Shown piece after piece: positions 44,485 to 53,485 of a stretch of DNA of 64,000 bases. Origin of the DNA: Merdimmobilis hominis. Its GTDB lineage: Bacteria; Bacillota; Clostridia; Oscillospirales; Ruminococcaceae. Below the pieces are notes generated by a model. That model saw only the letters and a list, made by a program, of their open reading frames with translations. It searched no databases and was not told the origin of the DNA. Each line of letters starts with the position of its first letter. Positions within the stretch are counted from its first letter, which is position 1. The DNA lies in NCBI RefSeq assembly GCF_016901855.1, contig NZ_JACJKY010000009.1:36721-100720 (forward strand). Reading direction: 5' to 3'. Made by a program: the position numbers and the translations under genes.

Positions 44485-46146
44485 TTACGATGCGGATGTC
44501 ATTGTGCTGTTTTCAAACGACACCACTTCCACGGTCTGCTGTCCCTCGGAAACGCGATAGGTCAGCGAAACCGAATCGCCGCTTTGCGTAAGTGTCAGCG
44601 TATCCGAAACATCAATCGGTGCCATATACATCTGCGTACCGGTTTCCGTCAGCGTCAGATAATACACGGTTTTTCCGTCCTGAACGGTAAAATTGATGCG
44701 GGAAACGGTGCCGGTCACAGTTTTCTCCTCTGCCGGTGCTTCCTCTTCGCCGCCAAGCGGTGTATCCTGTGTATTCGCCATCACCTTTTTATAGTCCTCG
44801 TATGCCTGTGTCGTCGTATCGCCAATACCGACGGTCATATAGTCCGTCACACTGACAAAGGTGTATTTTTTCACAAGCCGTGCGCTGTCTTTGAGCGTCA
44901 TGAAATACGTCGGATGACCGTCAATGTTCATAATGATCGGGAAGCTTGCATCATATCCGAGATCCTGCACTTTACCTTCTGCCGATTTCATTGCAGCCGA
45001 TTCAGTTGCGCCGCCGATGCGGTAAAGCACCGGCTCTTTTGTCACCATATCCACCATCATAAAGCCGGTGGTGCTTTCATCCACACCGACACTCGTGATA
45101 CCGGTGACCAGATAACAGTTTTCTCCATTATAAATGATTGCCGAACCTTCAGATGCCTGATATTTGTCTTTGTTTGAGAAATTGAAAATACCGTGGACAT
45201 ACTGGCCTTTGTTGTTGATCTGCTCGATGATAAAGTCCTCGGGCTGAACGCGGTCAATCCACTCCGGCACTTCTTCCACACTGTATTTTTTCGTTTCACC
45301 GGTCTGTGCATCCACAAGCAGCACACCGTCTGCTTCCGGCAGCGAAAAGCCACAGGTGTTTTTGTATGTGGTGACAACCCAATACGGATGTCCCGAATCG
45401 TCAAGTTCAAACGAATAGTCGGTAATACCGTCGAACAATCCGCCTTTAAACCGCGCGGTACGCGTCAGATCGTCCATGAAATACGAATCCGGCTGAATTT
45501 TAATTTTATAGCTGTCAACATAATGCACATCTTTCATATCGGTTGCAGACACGACGATATATCCTGCCGCACCATCCATGTTCGCGAGCCATTTAAAAAA
45601 TCCCGAGTGATGCAGCGGCACAACCCAGACAAGCTTTCCATCTACCGTTTGGATGGTGGGCTCACCCAAAACGACCTGGCTGCCAAGCGACGGTTTTTCA
45701 CCAAGCTTTTTGTCCGCAAGCGTCTGTGCAAGCTCTTTATCCACAACAGGAATCTGGTTTAAATCCACCGTCTGAATCTCAGAGGTAAATTCTTTCACCT
45801 CAGGTTCTTTCATCTGATCGCGGTAGCTTCCCCAGAAAAACAACGGATTAAAAATCAAATGCACCAGGATATAAATGCCCCATAAAGCAGCTAAAATCCC
45901 GACCACCCATTTGAGCGGAAATCCGTTAAAATCAAATGAGACACCTTTTCCATCTTTCACTTCCGCAATGGGATTTTTAAACTTGAGCACTGCAATGCCG
46001 ATGACTGCGGCTGTCAAAAGCACCAGCCAAAACATGGCACCGTCCGCATACAGCGGATTCAAATTCGGCGCAGCAAAGAAAATATACGCCAGCAGCAAAA
46101 CGATGACCACTGCAATTCCCAATACAATACGTTTTGTTTTTTTCAT
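44485..46146 (-). CDS. Large membrane-anchored protein of unknown function
   Basis: The 553-residue protein has three N-terminal membrane segments (about 6-26, 38-55 and 78-100) and a long hydrophilic C-terminal part (about 115-553) facing probably the outside. The extracytoplasmic region looks like several repeated beta-rich units, with alternation of strands and phrases such as DGKLVWVVPLHHSG, GHPYWVVTTYKNTCG and GHPTYFMTLKDSARL, and a final small beta domain (about 480-553) after a GGEEEAPAEE linker. I recognise no named domain. Its neighbours suggest an envelope role. A weak hairpin separates it from the small membrane gene below. Confidence 0.75.
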   Translation of the reverse strand: MKKTKRIVLGIAVVIVLLLAYIFFAAPNLNPLYADGAMFWLVLLTAAVIGIAVLKFKNPIAEVKDGKGVSFDFNGFPLKWVVGILAALWGIYILVHLIFNPLFFWGSYRDQMKEPEVKEFTSEIQTVDLNQIPVVDKELAQTLADKKLGEKPSLGSQVVLGEPTIQTVDGKLVWVVPLHHSGFFKWLANMDGAAGYIVVSATDMKDVHYVDSYKIKIQPDSYFMDDLTRTARFKGGLFDGITDYSFELDDSGHPYWVVTTYKNTCGFSLPEADGVLLVDAQTGETKKYSVEEVPEWIDRVQPEDFIIEQINNKGQYVHGIFNFSNKDKYQASEGSAIIYNGENCYLVTGITSVGVDESTTGFMMVDMVTKEPVLYRIGGATESAAMKSAEGKVQDLGYDASFPIIMNIDGHPTYFMTLKDSARLVKKYTFVSVTDYMTVGIGDTTTQAYEDYKKVMANTQDTPLGGEEEAPAEEKTVTGTVSRINFTVQDGKTVYYLTLTETGTQMYMAPIDVSDTLTLTQSGDSVSLTYRVSEGQQTVEVVSFENSTMTSAS

Positions 46147-46181
46147 CTCTCATGTCACCCTTTTTTAAAGCAGATACAAGG

Positions 46182-46210
46182 AAACAGCACAGGAATCTGT
46201 GCTGTTTTGA
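46182..46210. terminator. Putative weak terminator
   Basis: AAACAGCACAG and CTGTGCTGTTT surround GAAT (11-bp stem); tracts of T on either strand are short, so efficiency is uncertain. Confidence 0.5.
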
Positions 46211-46228
46211 GCCGTTGCGGCAAAAGCA

Positions 46229-46570
46229 TCATGCCGCATAATTGTTATAAATGAAAATAAGCCCTAAAATCACCGTAAAACCGCCGCAAGTCAGCAGATA
46301 TGCCGCTCTTGTGCGTACACGCGCAAACCGGACCGAAAAAATGCCGAGCAATGAAACAGCGATTGCCAGACACAGCACATCAATTCCCGTTTTTGCCGTT
46401 GCAGTCAGCGGGAAGCGAATCAAATCCGGAATTAAGTTTGTCAGAAAGTGTCCTGCGGGCAAAATCAACAGCGGTGCAATCTGTGCAGCATGCTCTTTAC
46501 GCTTTGCGCGCAGAAATACCACCTCAATAATCAACAGGAGCAATAGAATGGCAAGCGATTCAACTACCAT
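46229..46570 (-). CDS. Small membrane protein of unknown function
   Basis: The 113-residue protein has three predicted helices (about 5-20, 59-78 and 90-110) with a short basic loop RAKRKEHA and a run of Arg between the second and third. No domain is recognised. It lies 24 bases after the DUF4358 lipoprotein gene and ahead of the large membrane protein, all on the minus strand. Confidence 0.65.
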   Translation of the reverse strand: MVVESLAILLLLLIIEVVFLRAKRKEHAAQIAPLLILPAGHFLTNLIPDLIRFPLTATAKTGIDVLCLAIAVSLLGIFSVRFARVRTRAAYLLTCGGFTVILGLIFIYNNYAA

Positions 46571-46594
46571 GATGTCCGCCTTTCCAGAGATTTT

Positions 46595-47062
46595 TTAAAA
46601 AGCGTTCGTTAAAATCTCTTTTGCTTTTGCGTTGTCATTTGTTGCAGCGTAATACACATACGGACCTTTGACACCCACGACTGCTGTAGTCAGTTTTTCC
46701 ATTTCGTCCGGTGTGTAGTTCTGTGCCGTTTCTGCAATGCCGTCACGGCGTGTTTGAGCCATTTTTTTGACTTCTTCAGCTTTTGATTCATCGGTTAATT
46801 TAATCAGCACAACCTCATCGGCGGTAAAGCCGCTGCCTGCTGTGATAAACTGCATTTCTGCAACATCTTCCGGTGCAAGATCATATCCGTACATCGGCAG
46901 ATCCGCAACTTTGATCTCCGCCATTTCCGGGAACTCAACCGCAGCACGGATTTCCCCGATAACGTCCGAAAGATTCGGATTTTTCACTTCGGTGTTCGAT
47001 GAACAAGCTGCCGATGCGAGCAGCAATACCAAACACATCATTCCTGCTAAAAACTTTCTCAT
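46595..47062 (-). CDS. DUF4358-domain lipoprotein
   Basis: The 155-residue protein has a lipoprotein signal, LASAAC (Cys20), followed by a DUF4358-like domain (about 30-150) with the conserved YGYDLAPEDVAEM and later VGVKGPYVYYAATN. The family is uncharacterised, typical of Clostridia, and is often near SGNH hydrolases or acyltransferases. An SGNH hydrolase precedes it here by 23 bases. TAATG-overlaps are absent; a modest AAGGAGT site is present. Confidence 0.85.
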   Translation of the reverse strand: MRKFLAGMMCLVLLLASAACSSNTEVKNPNLSDVIGEIRAAVEFPEMAEIKVADLPMYGYDLAPEDVAEMQFITAGSGFTADEVVLIKLTDESKAEEVKKMAQTRRDGIAETAQNYTPDEMEKLTTAVVGVKGPYVYYAATNDNAKAKEILTNAF

Positions 47063-47085
47063 TTTTCATACTCCTTTGTTTTGTG

Positions 47086-48024
47086 TTATTCAACAATTTT
47101 GTCGGTATATCCATCCGGCCCCACCGTATGGGTCAGATAATACTCATACATTGCCTTGTGTCCGTTGCTTTTTAAATGCATGCCGTCGCCTGCATCATAA
47201 TCAGCAATCAAATGACCTGTATCATCCATGAGCACTTCCTGCACATTCAAATAATACAAGCCTTTTTCCTGTGCCATTGCATAGAGTTTATCGTTAAAAT
47301 CATTGATTTTCTCAGTGGTAAAGCTGTCGCGGATATATTTCGATGTTGCTGTAATCGGTGTCACCGATTCAACAAAAATCATCGCATCCGGATATTTTTG
47401 CTTAAGCTGGTCGATAAATTGGCTGTAATATTTGATATGTGCTTCATTGGAAAGTCCGGGAATACCGTTCGCACCGATCAAAATATAAATTTTGTCGGGA
47501 TTCGGAATCCGCTCGTCAATCGCCTGGAGTACCGGTTTCTTTTCGCTGCCGGTTGTTCGGTAAACAGGGTCACCGTTTAACAAGTTGAGAATATTGACGC
47601 TTTGTTCCGCCAATACGTTCTGCGTCGGCAATACACCATATGCACGCAGACCCACAGAAATCGAGTCACCGATAAAAATGGCATTCTCAAAATACGAATC
47701 GGACGCTGCCGGTGATTTTGGAACGAGCGTTTCAACTTTCACATGTTCCGTTTCATATTGTTCATTTCCTGTTGTCTGCGAAAACGCAACCGCAACGGCT
47801 GCACTGTCGCCAAGCACCGGAAAATCTTTTGCTTTTTGAAACATGGTATCGACCTCCAGCGCAAACGTGTTCACGTTCGGTCTTGAAAGGTCAGAGAATA
47901 AAAATGCCAAAAAAAATGATGCCAAAACTGCAATGAGCGCCACAATCGATCCAAGCAAAATTAAAAACGGTGCATAGCTTGGTCGTTTCGGACGGACAAC
48001 GCGCCTTTGCACAGTGCCTTTCAT
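47086..48024 (-). CDS. Membrane-anchored SGNH/GDSL hydrolase
   Basis: The 312-residue protein has a basic N terminus, one membrane segment (about 19-42) and an outward SGNH domain. The catalytic Ser is in IFIGDSISVGLRAYG, the Asn in LIGANGIPG, and the DGMHLKSNGHKAMYEYY motif gives the Asp and His. Such enzymes remove or move acyl groups on glycans or lipids. The ATG at 48024 has GGAGGTG 6 bases upstream. It is the first gene of a run with a DUF4358 lipoprotein and two membrane proteins. Confidence 0.9.
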   Translation of the reverse strand: MKGTVQRRVVRPKRPSYAPFLILLGSIVALIAVLASFFLAFLFSDLSRPNVNTFALEVDTMFQKAKDFPVLGDSAAVAVAFSQTTGNEQYETEHVKVETLVPKSPAASDSYFENAIFIGDSISVGLRAYGVLPTQNVLAEQSVNILNLLNGDPVYRTTGSEKKPVLQAIDERIPNPDKIYILIGANGIPGLSNEAHIKYYSQFIDQLKQKYPDAMIFVESVTPITATSKYIRDSFTTEKINDFNDKLYAMAQEKGLYYLNVQEVLMDDTGHLIADYDAGDGMHLKSNGHKAMYEYYLTHTVGPDGYTDKIVE

Positions 48025-48151
48025 CGCACACCTCCACCCATACGCAAAGAACCTGCCTCTGCTTTTCATATCCCTTATTATAATATATCCCAATTTAAAA
48101 CACAAACAAAATTTTATGAACAGAAGTTACAAATTCGTTACATCGCCGCAC

Positions 48152-48187
48152 AAAAAAGCACCTGCAAAACATCGCAGATGCTTTTTG
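48152..48187 (-). terminator. Terminator of the aldo/keto reductase-ECF-DUF1893 unit
   Basis: AGCACCTGC and GCAGATGCT pair with one mismatch and are followed by TTTTTT on the minus strand. Confidence 0.75.
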
Positions 48188-48190
48188 TTG

Positions 48191-48619
48191 TTATTTATTT
48201 GCCATCAAGCGTGCAATCGTTTGTTCCAATGCATCAAATGCATCCTGTGCATCGGTGAGTGACTGCACTGTTTCTTCCATCGGGCACATGCCGTCGCCGG
48301 TGCGGTTTTTGATATACGGCACCTTTTCACAGTATCCGTAGGAAATGCCGGCTTGTTTTAAAAACTGTTCTGCCGACTCGCTCATCACAGCGCCGAACAC
48401 CTCCTGCACACCGCTTGCGGCAAGCAGCATCGCCGCCGCTTTTCCGATCACCCGATCTGCGACAACTGCGCCTTCAAAAAACGAACGATCCTCCCGCAGT
48501 TTGATCATCAGCGGCTTAATACCGAACAATGTCGATTCATAAAGGCCCGCTTTTGTCTGTGCCACACAGCGCAGATCATTTGCGTACAGCCGTGTCACGA
48601 CTTCATTTCGCGTTGACAA
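48191..48619 (-). CDS. DUF1893-domain protein
   Basis: The 142-residue soluble protein matches the DUF1893 pattern, including FFEGAVVADRVIGKAAAML and a region of conserved Cys/Gly near MCPMEE. Function is unknown; the family often lies next to transporters of the ECF type. TTG at 48619 is chosen for 8-base spacing from GGAGG; a TTG two codons earlier is too close. It overlaps the 3' end of the ECF gene. Confidence 0.8.
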   Translation of the reverse strand: MSTRNEVVTRLYANDLRCVAQTKAGLYESTLFGIKPLMIKLREDRSFFEGAVVADRVIGKAAAMLLAASGVQEVFGAVMSESAEQFLKQAGISYGYCEKVPYIKNRTGDGMCPMEETVQSLTDAQDAFDALEQTIARLMANK

Positions 48620-49133
48620 GGACAAGGCCTCCTTTTTTCAGCGCCATCATCACAAGCGGAATCGCCACAAACTGCAGAACAACACCCGGCAGCCCTGTCG
48701 CCAATCCGGTCAAAAACGCGGTCATATTCGCAAACGGCGGCGCAAACGAAAGAATCTGCACTGCAACCACAAGCGACAGTCCGTATACTGCACGTCCGCA
48801 CAAAATCGTGATCGCAAGATTTAAGTAAGTGTTTGTATTCCGTTTTGCCAGCAAGCCCGACACCACTGCATAGGCGAGCAGTTCAATGACCATAAAGTAG
48901 AGCATCGGAACCGGCGGCATTCCTGTGATCATCGAGCTCAACAGCGGCACGATGACTGCCACACCGGCACCCCACAGCGGGCCGATCAGCATACCTGCGA
49001 GAATCACCGGAATATGCATCGGCAAAAATGTCTGCCCTGCGGACTGACCGAAAATATGAAAAGCTTGCGGCAGAATCACACCGATTGCGATGAGAAGTCC
49101 GCCATATACCATACGTTTTACATTTTGATTCAT
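48603..49133 (-). CDS. ECF transporter S component
   Basis: The 176-residue membrane protein has about six helices and the conserved MHIPVILAGMLIGPLWG and GQSAG patterns of substrate-specific subunits of energy-coupling-factor vitamin transporters. The ligand is not determined; no vitamin riboswitch is seen nearby. The energising EcfA/T parts must be elsewhere. GGAGT precedes the ATG at 49133. It lies 14 bases after the aldo/keto reductase gene and overlaps the DUF1893 gene. Confidence 0.88.
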   Translation of the reverse strand: MNQNVKRMVYGGLLIAIGVILPQAFHIFGQSAGQTFLPMHIPVILAGMLIGPLWGAGVAVIVPLLSSMITGMPPVPMLYFMVIELLAYAVVSGLLAKRNTNTYLNLAITILCGRAVYGLSLVVAVQILSFAPPFANMTAFLTGLATGLPGVVLQFVAIPLVMMALKKGGLVLVNAK

Positions 49134-49146
49134 AAAATACTCCTTG

Positions 49147-50268
49147 TTATTTCGATGTGATAGATGCAATTTCGCGCAAGCGCTCGATAATCGGCAGATG
49201 CTGCGTGCAAAGGGTTTCACATTTGCCGCATGCCACACACTGACCTGCCTGCTCGATCGGAACACCCCAGTGACCTGAAAGACGTGCTGCAATTTCATCT
49301 TCGTTTCCGCTCAACAGCTTTTGATTGTAAGAATCCATAAATTTCGGAATCTCAATGCCTTTCGGACAGTGATTGCAGTAACCGCAGCTGGTGCACAGGT
49401 TATTGAGTCCCATACCTTTTCCCTCATACAGTTTGACAATCTCTTTTGCCGGGCGCTCTTCAAGGCCTTCGACTGCTTTGACTGCGTCGTCAACATGTGC
49501 TTTTGTCGTACATCCTGCCAATGTGACAGTGATTTCCTTATGCGATGCCACAAACCGAAGTGCCGCCTGCGCAACAGTCAGGTCAGTGCCCTCTGTCAGA
49601 TAGGAAAATGTATTCGGGTTCTGCGGAATGAGTCCCCCGCCCAGCGGGTTCATGACAACAACACCCATACCGTCTTGATGTGCTGCTTCAATGCCGCTTT
49701 GACGGAACCGGTAATTGAGCGCATTGTAACCGATGAGCATCCCTTTGAATTTTCCTGTTTCAACAACGGTTTCGATGTCTGCACCCTGCAAATGCGCAGA
49801 AAAGACGATGTTTTTAATCAGCCCCTCACGTTTTGCCTCTTCAAAGAACGGATACAATGCATTGCACTGCTCCTCGTATGCATCAAGATTCAGTACACAC
49901 CACAGATGATAAAAATCAAGATGATCGGTTTTTAATCTGGAAAGAGACAGTTCCAGCCGGCGGCGGAACGTATCACGCGTGATGTTTTTGTCAATCGCGC
50001 GCAGTGCGTTGAAGTTTGTCTTGCTCGACAGATAATATTTGTCACGCGGAAGCTGAGAAAGCGCCATACCGGTGATTTCCTCGCTTTTATCCTGACAGTA
50101 AAACGGTGCGGTATCAAAATAGTTGATGCCCTTTTCAAACGCATACAGCGGCACTTCTGCACATTCAGAAAGACGTCCTGCCGAAATCAATGCGTCATCA
50201 TACCGCATGGTGCCAAGACCCACGGCGGAAACTTTCATATCCGTGTTGCCGTATTGCTTATAATACAT
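49147..50268 (-). CDS. Aldo/keto reductase with C-terminal [4Fe-4S] domain
   Basis: The 373-residue protein has the aldo/keto reductase barrel (about 1-270), with GLGTMRYDDAL, INYFDTAPFYC (catalytic Asp/Tyr region) and HLDFYHLW. A C-terminal Fe-S domain has CTSCGYCNHCPKGIEIP and CVACGKCETLCTQHLP, which suggests two clusters. Such hybrid enzymes are common in anaerobes; substrate unknown. ATG 50268 has a 9-base spacing from GGAG and is preferred to the one 6 bases earlier. It leads the ECF-DUF1893 transcript. Confidence 0.9.
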   Translation of the reverse strand: MYYKQYGNTDMKVSAVGLGTMRYDDALISAGRLSECAEVPLYAFEKGINYFDTAPFYCQDKSEEITGMALSQLPRDKYYLSSKTNFNALRAIDKNITRDTFRRRLELSLSRLKTDHLDFYHLWCVLNLDAYEEQCNALYPFFEEAKREGLIKNIVFSAHLQGADIETVVETGKFKGMLIGYNALNYRFRQSGIEAAHQDGMGVVVMNPLGGGLIPQNPNTFSYLTEGTDLTVAQAALRFVASHKEITVTLAGCTTKAHVDDAVKAVEGLEERPAKEIVKLYEGKGMGLNNLCTSCGYCNHCPKGIEIPKFMDSYNQKLLSGNEDEIAARLSGHWGVPIEQAGQCVACGKCETLCTQHLPIIERLREIASITSK

Positions 50269-50298
50269 ATCCATACACTCCTTTTTCTTTATGCTTTT

Positions 50299-50327
50299 AT
50301 GATACATAGTTTTTTTGAAAAAAGCAA
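50299..50327 (-). promoter_or_regulatory. Promoter of the aldo/keto reductase operon
   Basis: On the minus strand TTGCTT, 17 bases, TATCAT; 31 bases ahead of the start codon. Confidence 0.55.
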
Positions 50328-50373
50328 GACACGTGCACATGTGTCCGTTTTGGAAAAATAACAAAAGAAAACG

Positions 50374-50402
50374 GGTGATATTTTTTTTGATTTATGGTAT
50401 AA
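50374..50402 (+). promoter_or_regulatory. Promoter of uppP
   Basis: GTGATA, a 17-base spacer and TATAAT; the -10 is perfect, the -35 has four matches of six. Confidence 0.55.
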
Positions 50403-50456
50403 TCAATCAAGCGCAGTTAAGCGGAATTTTTTCAGATATTTTAAGGAGGACTGCCA

Positions 50457-51293
50457 ATGTTTCTGCTCGAGTTATTAAAAACTGTTTTGCTCGGCATTGT
50501 CGAAGGCATCACCGAATGGCTCCCGATCAGCAGTACGGGACACATGATTCTATTTGATGAATTTATCAAACTGAATGTTTCAGACGCGTTCAAAGAGATG
50601 TTTATGGTTGTCATTCAGCTCGGTGCAATCTTAGCGGTTGTGTGGCTGTATTTCAACAAATTAAATCCGTTTTCCAAAAAGAAAACACCGCAAAAACGCC
50701 GTGAAACCTGGTCGCTTTGGGGAAAGGTTCTTGTGGGAAGCATTCCGGCGGCAATCATCGGCCTGCTCCTCGACGACTGGCTCGACTCCATGTTTTATAA
50801 CTACCAGACAGTTGCTGTGACACTTATTTTGTACGGCATTTTGTTCATTGTCATTGAGCGGTATAACCGTTCCCGCAAACCGGCGATTCAAACGCTCGAT
50901 CAGTTAAATTACAAAACAGCGCTGCTTGTTGGCGTGTTTCAGATGCTCGCACTCATCCCGGGCACTTCCCGTTCGGGTGCAACGATTATCGGTGCCATCT
51001 TGATCGGAACCTCGAGAAGTGTTGCGGCGGAATACACCTTCTTCCTGGCGATCCCTGCAATGCTCGGTGCAAGCGGCTTAAAGCTCTTAAAATACTTTAT
51101 GGAAACCGGCTTTGGCATGGGTGCACAGGAAATCATCATCCTGCTTTTAGGCATGGCGGTTGCTTTCGTTGTATCGGTCATTGCCATCAAGTTCCTGATG
51201 CAGTACATCAAAAAGCACGACTTCAAAGTCTTTGGATATTACCGCATCGTGCTCGGATTGTTGGTGCTCGGATACTTTTTGCTGGTTCGCTAA
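50457..51293 (+). CDS. uppP: Undecaprenyl-diphosphatase
   Basis: UppP (BacA) recycles the lipid carrier for cell wall synthesis by removing a phosphate from undecaprenyl diphosphate. The 278-residue membrane protein has both conserved motifs, [18 protein letters not shown] and [10 protein letters not shown], and about eight helices. AAGGAGG lies 7 bases before the ATG. It is a monocistron, with its own promoter and terminator; overproduction is known to confer bacitracin resistance. Confidence 0.96.
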   Translation: MFLLELLKTVLLGIVEGITEWLPISSTGHMILFDEFIKLNVSDAFKEMFMVVIQLGAILAVVWLYFNKLNPFSKKKTPQKRRETWSLWGKVLVGSIPAAIIGLLLDDWLDSMFYNYQTVAVTLILYGILFIVIERYNRSRKPAIQTLDQLNYKTALLVGVFQMLALIPGTSRSGATIIGAILIGTSRSVAAEYTFFLAIPAMLGASGLKLLKYFMETGFGMGAQEIIILLLGMAVAFVVSVIAIKFLMQYIKKHDFKVFGYYRIVLGLLVLGYFLLVR

Positions 51294-51306
51294 GAACATA
51301 TACGAT

Positions 51307-51350
51307 AAAAAACAGGTGCATGGAGAAAAAACATGCACCTGTTTTTTGTT
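51307..51350. terminator. Bidirectional terminator of uppP and the flavodoxin gene
   Basis: AAACAGGTGCATG and CATGCACCTGTTT form a 13-bp stem with flanking A and T runs. Confidence 0.9.
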
Positions 51351-51845
51351 TTATACAGAGTGAGCCGACAGCACCGCATCCCGGCAGCGATTCAAATCCG
51401 CTTCATTCGGATGGGAAAGCGCCTCGTCAAAATTATGAAGAAGCATTTGCTTTTTTGGACCTTCCGGCATTGCTTCATATCTGCGGCGAACACCCTCCGG
51501 CATTTTTCCTTGGCACATATACGTTCCGAACACCTGTGCAGCCGGATTGATCTGTTCTGTGACACGCGATACAATCTGTGCAAAATAGTCTTCCGATCCG
51601 CCGAATCCGGCTGTACCGAACAAAAAGATCTTCTGTGCTGTAATCTGCTTCAAAAAAGCGGTGGTATTCTCGTCGCATGTTCCTTTGTCTGTCCAGAATC
51701 CCACATAAATATATTGTGCATCCAGTGCGTTCTCGCTGGGTTCGCCAAAGTAAACCACATCCTGCCCTGCAAGCAGTGCATGAATCTCATCTGCCAGCTG
51801 ACGTGTATTTCCCGTGCGGCTGCTGTATACAACGGCATATTTCAT
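51351..51845 (-). CDS. Flavodoxin-family protein
   Basis: The 164-residue protein starts with the FMN phosphate-binding loop YSSRTGNTRQLA and continues with GFWTDKGTCDENT and FLFGTAGFGGSEDYF, typical of the short flavodoxin-like family found in Clostridia. It may carry electrons or reduce a small substrate. ATG 51845 is chosen for a 9-base spacing from GAGGAG. No operon partner. Confidence 0.85.
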   Translation of the reverse strand: MKYAVVYSSRTGNTRQLADEIHALLAGQDVVYFGEPSENALDAQYIYVGFWTDKGTCDENTTAFLKQITAQKIFLFGTAGFGGSEDYFAQIVSRVTEQINPAAQVFGTYMCQGKMPEGVRRRYEAMPEGPKKQMLLHNFDEALSHPNEADLNRCRDAVLSAHSV

Positions 51846-51958
51846 TGACATTTGCTCCTCTCATTTCGGTTATACATGATTGTAGCAAACTTGATTCTGC
51901 GAAACATCAACTTTTTTCGATGATTTTTTATTGTATTTTTTAACACGCTGTCGTTTAA

Positions 51959-51993
51959 ACAAAAAAAAGCAGCATCAAAGATGCTGCTTTTTT
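51959..51993 (-). terminator. Terminator of the S11-like gene
   Basis: AAAGCAGCATC and GATGCTGCTTT form an 11-bp stem with runs of T beyond on the minus strand. Confidence 0.9.
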
Positions 51994-51994
51994 A

Positions 51995-53326
51995 TCATTT
52001 TCCGAATTTTCGAACACGCTCTGCACGTCTGCGGCGATTTTTCCGCATCTGTGCAATCCACGAGAATAAAACCACCAGCAAAAGCCCAAGCAAAACGCAA
52101 AGCACCAAAATCAGCGGCTGTGTGAAAAATCGCCAGAGTACATCGCCCATATACAAGAAAATATTTCTGGACACCGTTTCCGACGCCACCAAATCCACGC
52201 TTGCCACCACATCGTCTGCAAGTTTTAATTCCATCCGGCCAAGCAGATCGCCTTTTTCAATCGGCGCACGCGCATCGTCCACAAGCTTGATAACCCTTTT
52301 GAGTGCAGACGCGTCAGTTCCTTTTGGCAAAATCGCCATAACATCTTCTTTCGCAATCAGATGAACATAGTCCTGCTTGCTTGAGAGTGTGACGGGAATT
52401 TCGTCAACCGTTTCGCCGGCTTTGACGATCGTTTCAAGCGAAAACGAGGAAAACGCCCACTGATACATTCTCAGCGCATCCGCAAAACTTGCATTGCGGT
52501 CAGGCGCGGAAATGGTGACAAGCAAATAGCGGTAGCCGTCGCTTTCCGCCATCGAAACAAGGCTGCGGCTGCCGTCGGCAAGCGCGCCCGTTTTGATTCC
52601 TTTCGCCGGTTTATAATAATACTCGCCGCCGCGTACAGAACTCAACATGTAGTTGCTGTGGATGACATAGCGCGGCTCGCTGTGAATATTCGTTGCCGGC
52701 ATCTGATAACTGACTGTCGTTGCAATTTGAGTAAACTGCTCGTTTTTTATTGCATACTGCGTAATCAGCGCCATATCATACGCCGTCGTAACCTGTTTTG
52801 GATCGGTTAACCCATGCGGATTTGTAAAATATGTGTTTGTCGTTCCGATTTCCTTCGCCTTTGCATTCATCATCCCCACGAATGTTGAAATCTGTCCGTT
52901 GCCGATATAATCCGCAAGAATGCTCGCCGCTTCACAAGCAGACTGTAACATCAAACCATAGAGCAGATCGATGATCCGCACTTCCTCACCGCGGCGGACG
53001 TCAGCGGTGGTTACACCCAATCCGTCAAATTCATCGTAAATATACGAAGGCGCTGTCACCGTTGTTTCAAGCGAAATCCCATTTGCTTCGCAATATTCGA
53101 GTGTCACAATCGCGGTCATGATATCAACCAGTGCACCCGGTGAAAACTGTGCGTTTGCATTTTGCTCATACATCACAGTCTGTGTGTCGAGATTGACAAA
53201 ATAAACCGCCTCACTGTTTAACGAAAAATTGATTTTATAAGAAGCTGCTGCCGCCGGCTGTACCGACGAAACAAACAGGATACATACACACAAAAGAAAA
53301 GCAAAAAATTTTTTTACGAATTTCAT
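51995..53326 (-). CDS. D-alanyl-D-alanine carboxypeptidase-like protein lacking catalytic residues (S11 pseudoenzyme)
   Basis: The 443-residue protein has a signal peptide (cleavage near PAAAAS), an S11 transpeptidase-fold domain (about 35-275), a PBP5-type C-terminal domain, a membrane helix (about 398-422) and a basic tail. The SxxK motif, SITK in the paralogue at 3091-4242, reads ALVD here (residues 65-68 in FSPGALVDIMT), so Ser becomes Ala and Lys becomes Asp. The second motif SxN is SAC (129-131). Only KTG (in GIKTGALADG) remains. It cannot be an acyl-enzyme carboxypeptidase, yet the frame is intact and has a terminator. A binding or regulatory role at the wall is likely. Confidence 0.88.
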   Translation of the reverse strand: MKFVKKFFAFLLCVCILFVSSVQPAAAASYKINFSLNSEAVYFVNLDTQTVMYEQNANAQFSPGALVDIMTAIVTLEYCEANGISLETTVTAPSYIYDEFDGLGVTTADVRRGEEVRIIDLLYGLMLQSACEAASILADYIGNGQISTFVGMMNAKAKEIGTTNTYFTNPHGLTDPKQVTTAYDMALITQYAIKNEQFTQIATTVSYQMPATNIHSEPRYVIHSNYMLSSVRGGEYYYKPAKGIKTGALADGSRSLVSMAESDGYRYLLVTISAPDRNASFADALRMYQWAFSSFSLETIVKAGETVDEIPVTLSSKQDYVHLIAKEDVMAILPKGTDASALKRVIKLVDDARAPIEKGDLLGRMELKLADDVVASVDLVASETVSRNIFLYMGDVLWRFFTQPLILVLCVLLGLLLVVLFSWIAQMRKNRRRRAERVRKFGK

Positions 53327-53485
53327 GTAGACGAAACCTCACAAAACGTGTATCATAATAAATGGAAACGGATGCTCGTTTCATCCGTAGCTACAGTATA
53401 CCAGATTTTATGCGAAATGAAAAGCATACGGATCGATAAAAAAATATGAACTTTCCGTTTCGTCTTTGTTTGGAGGATGATTGTC

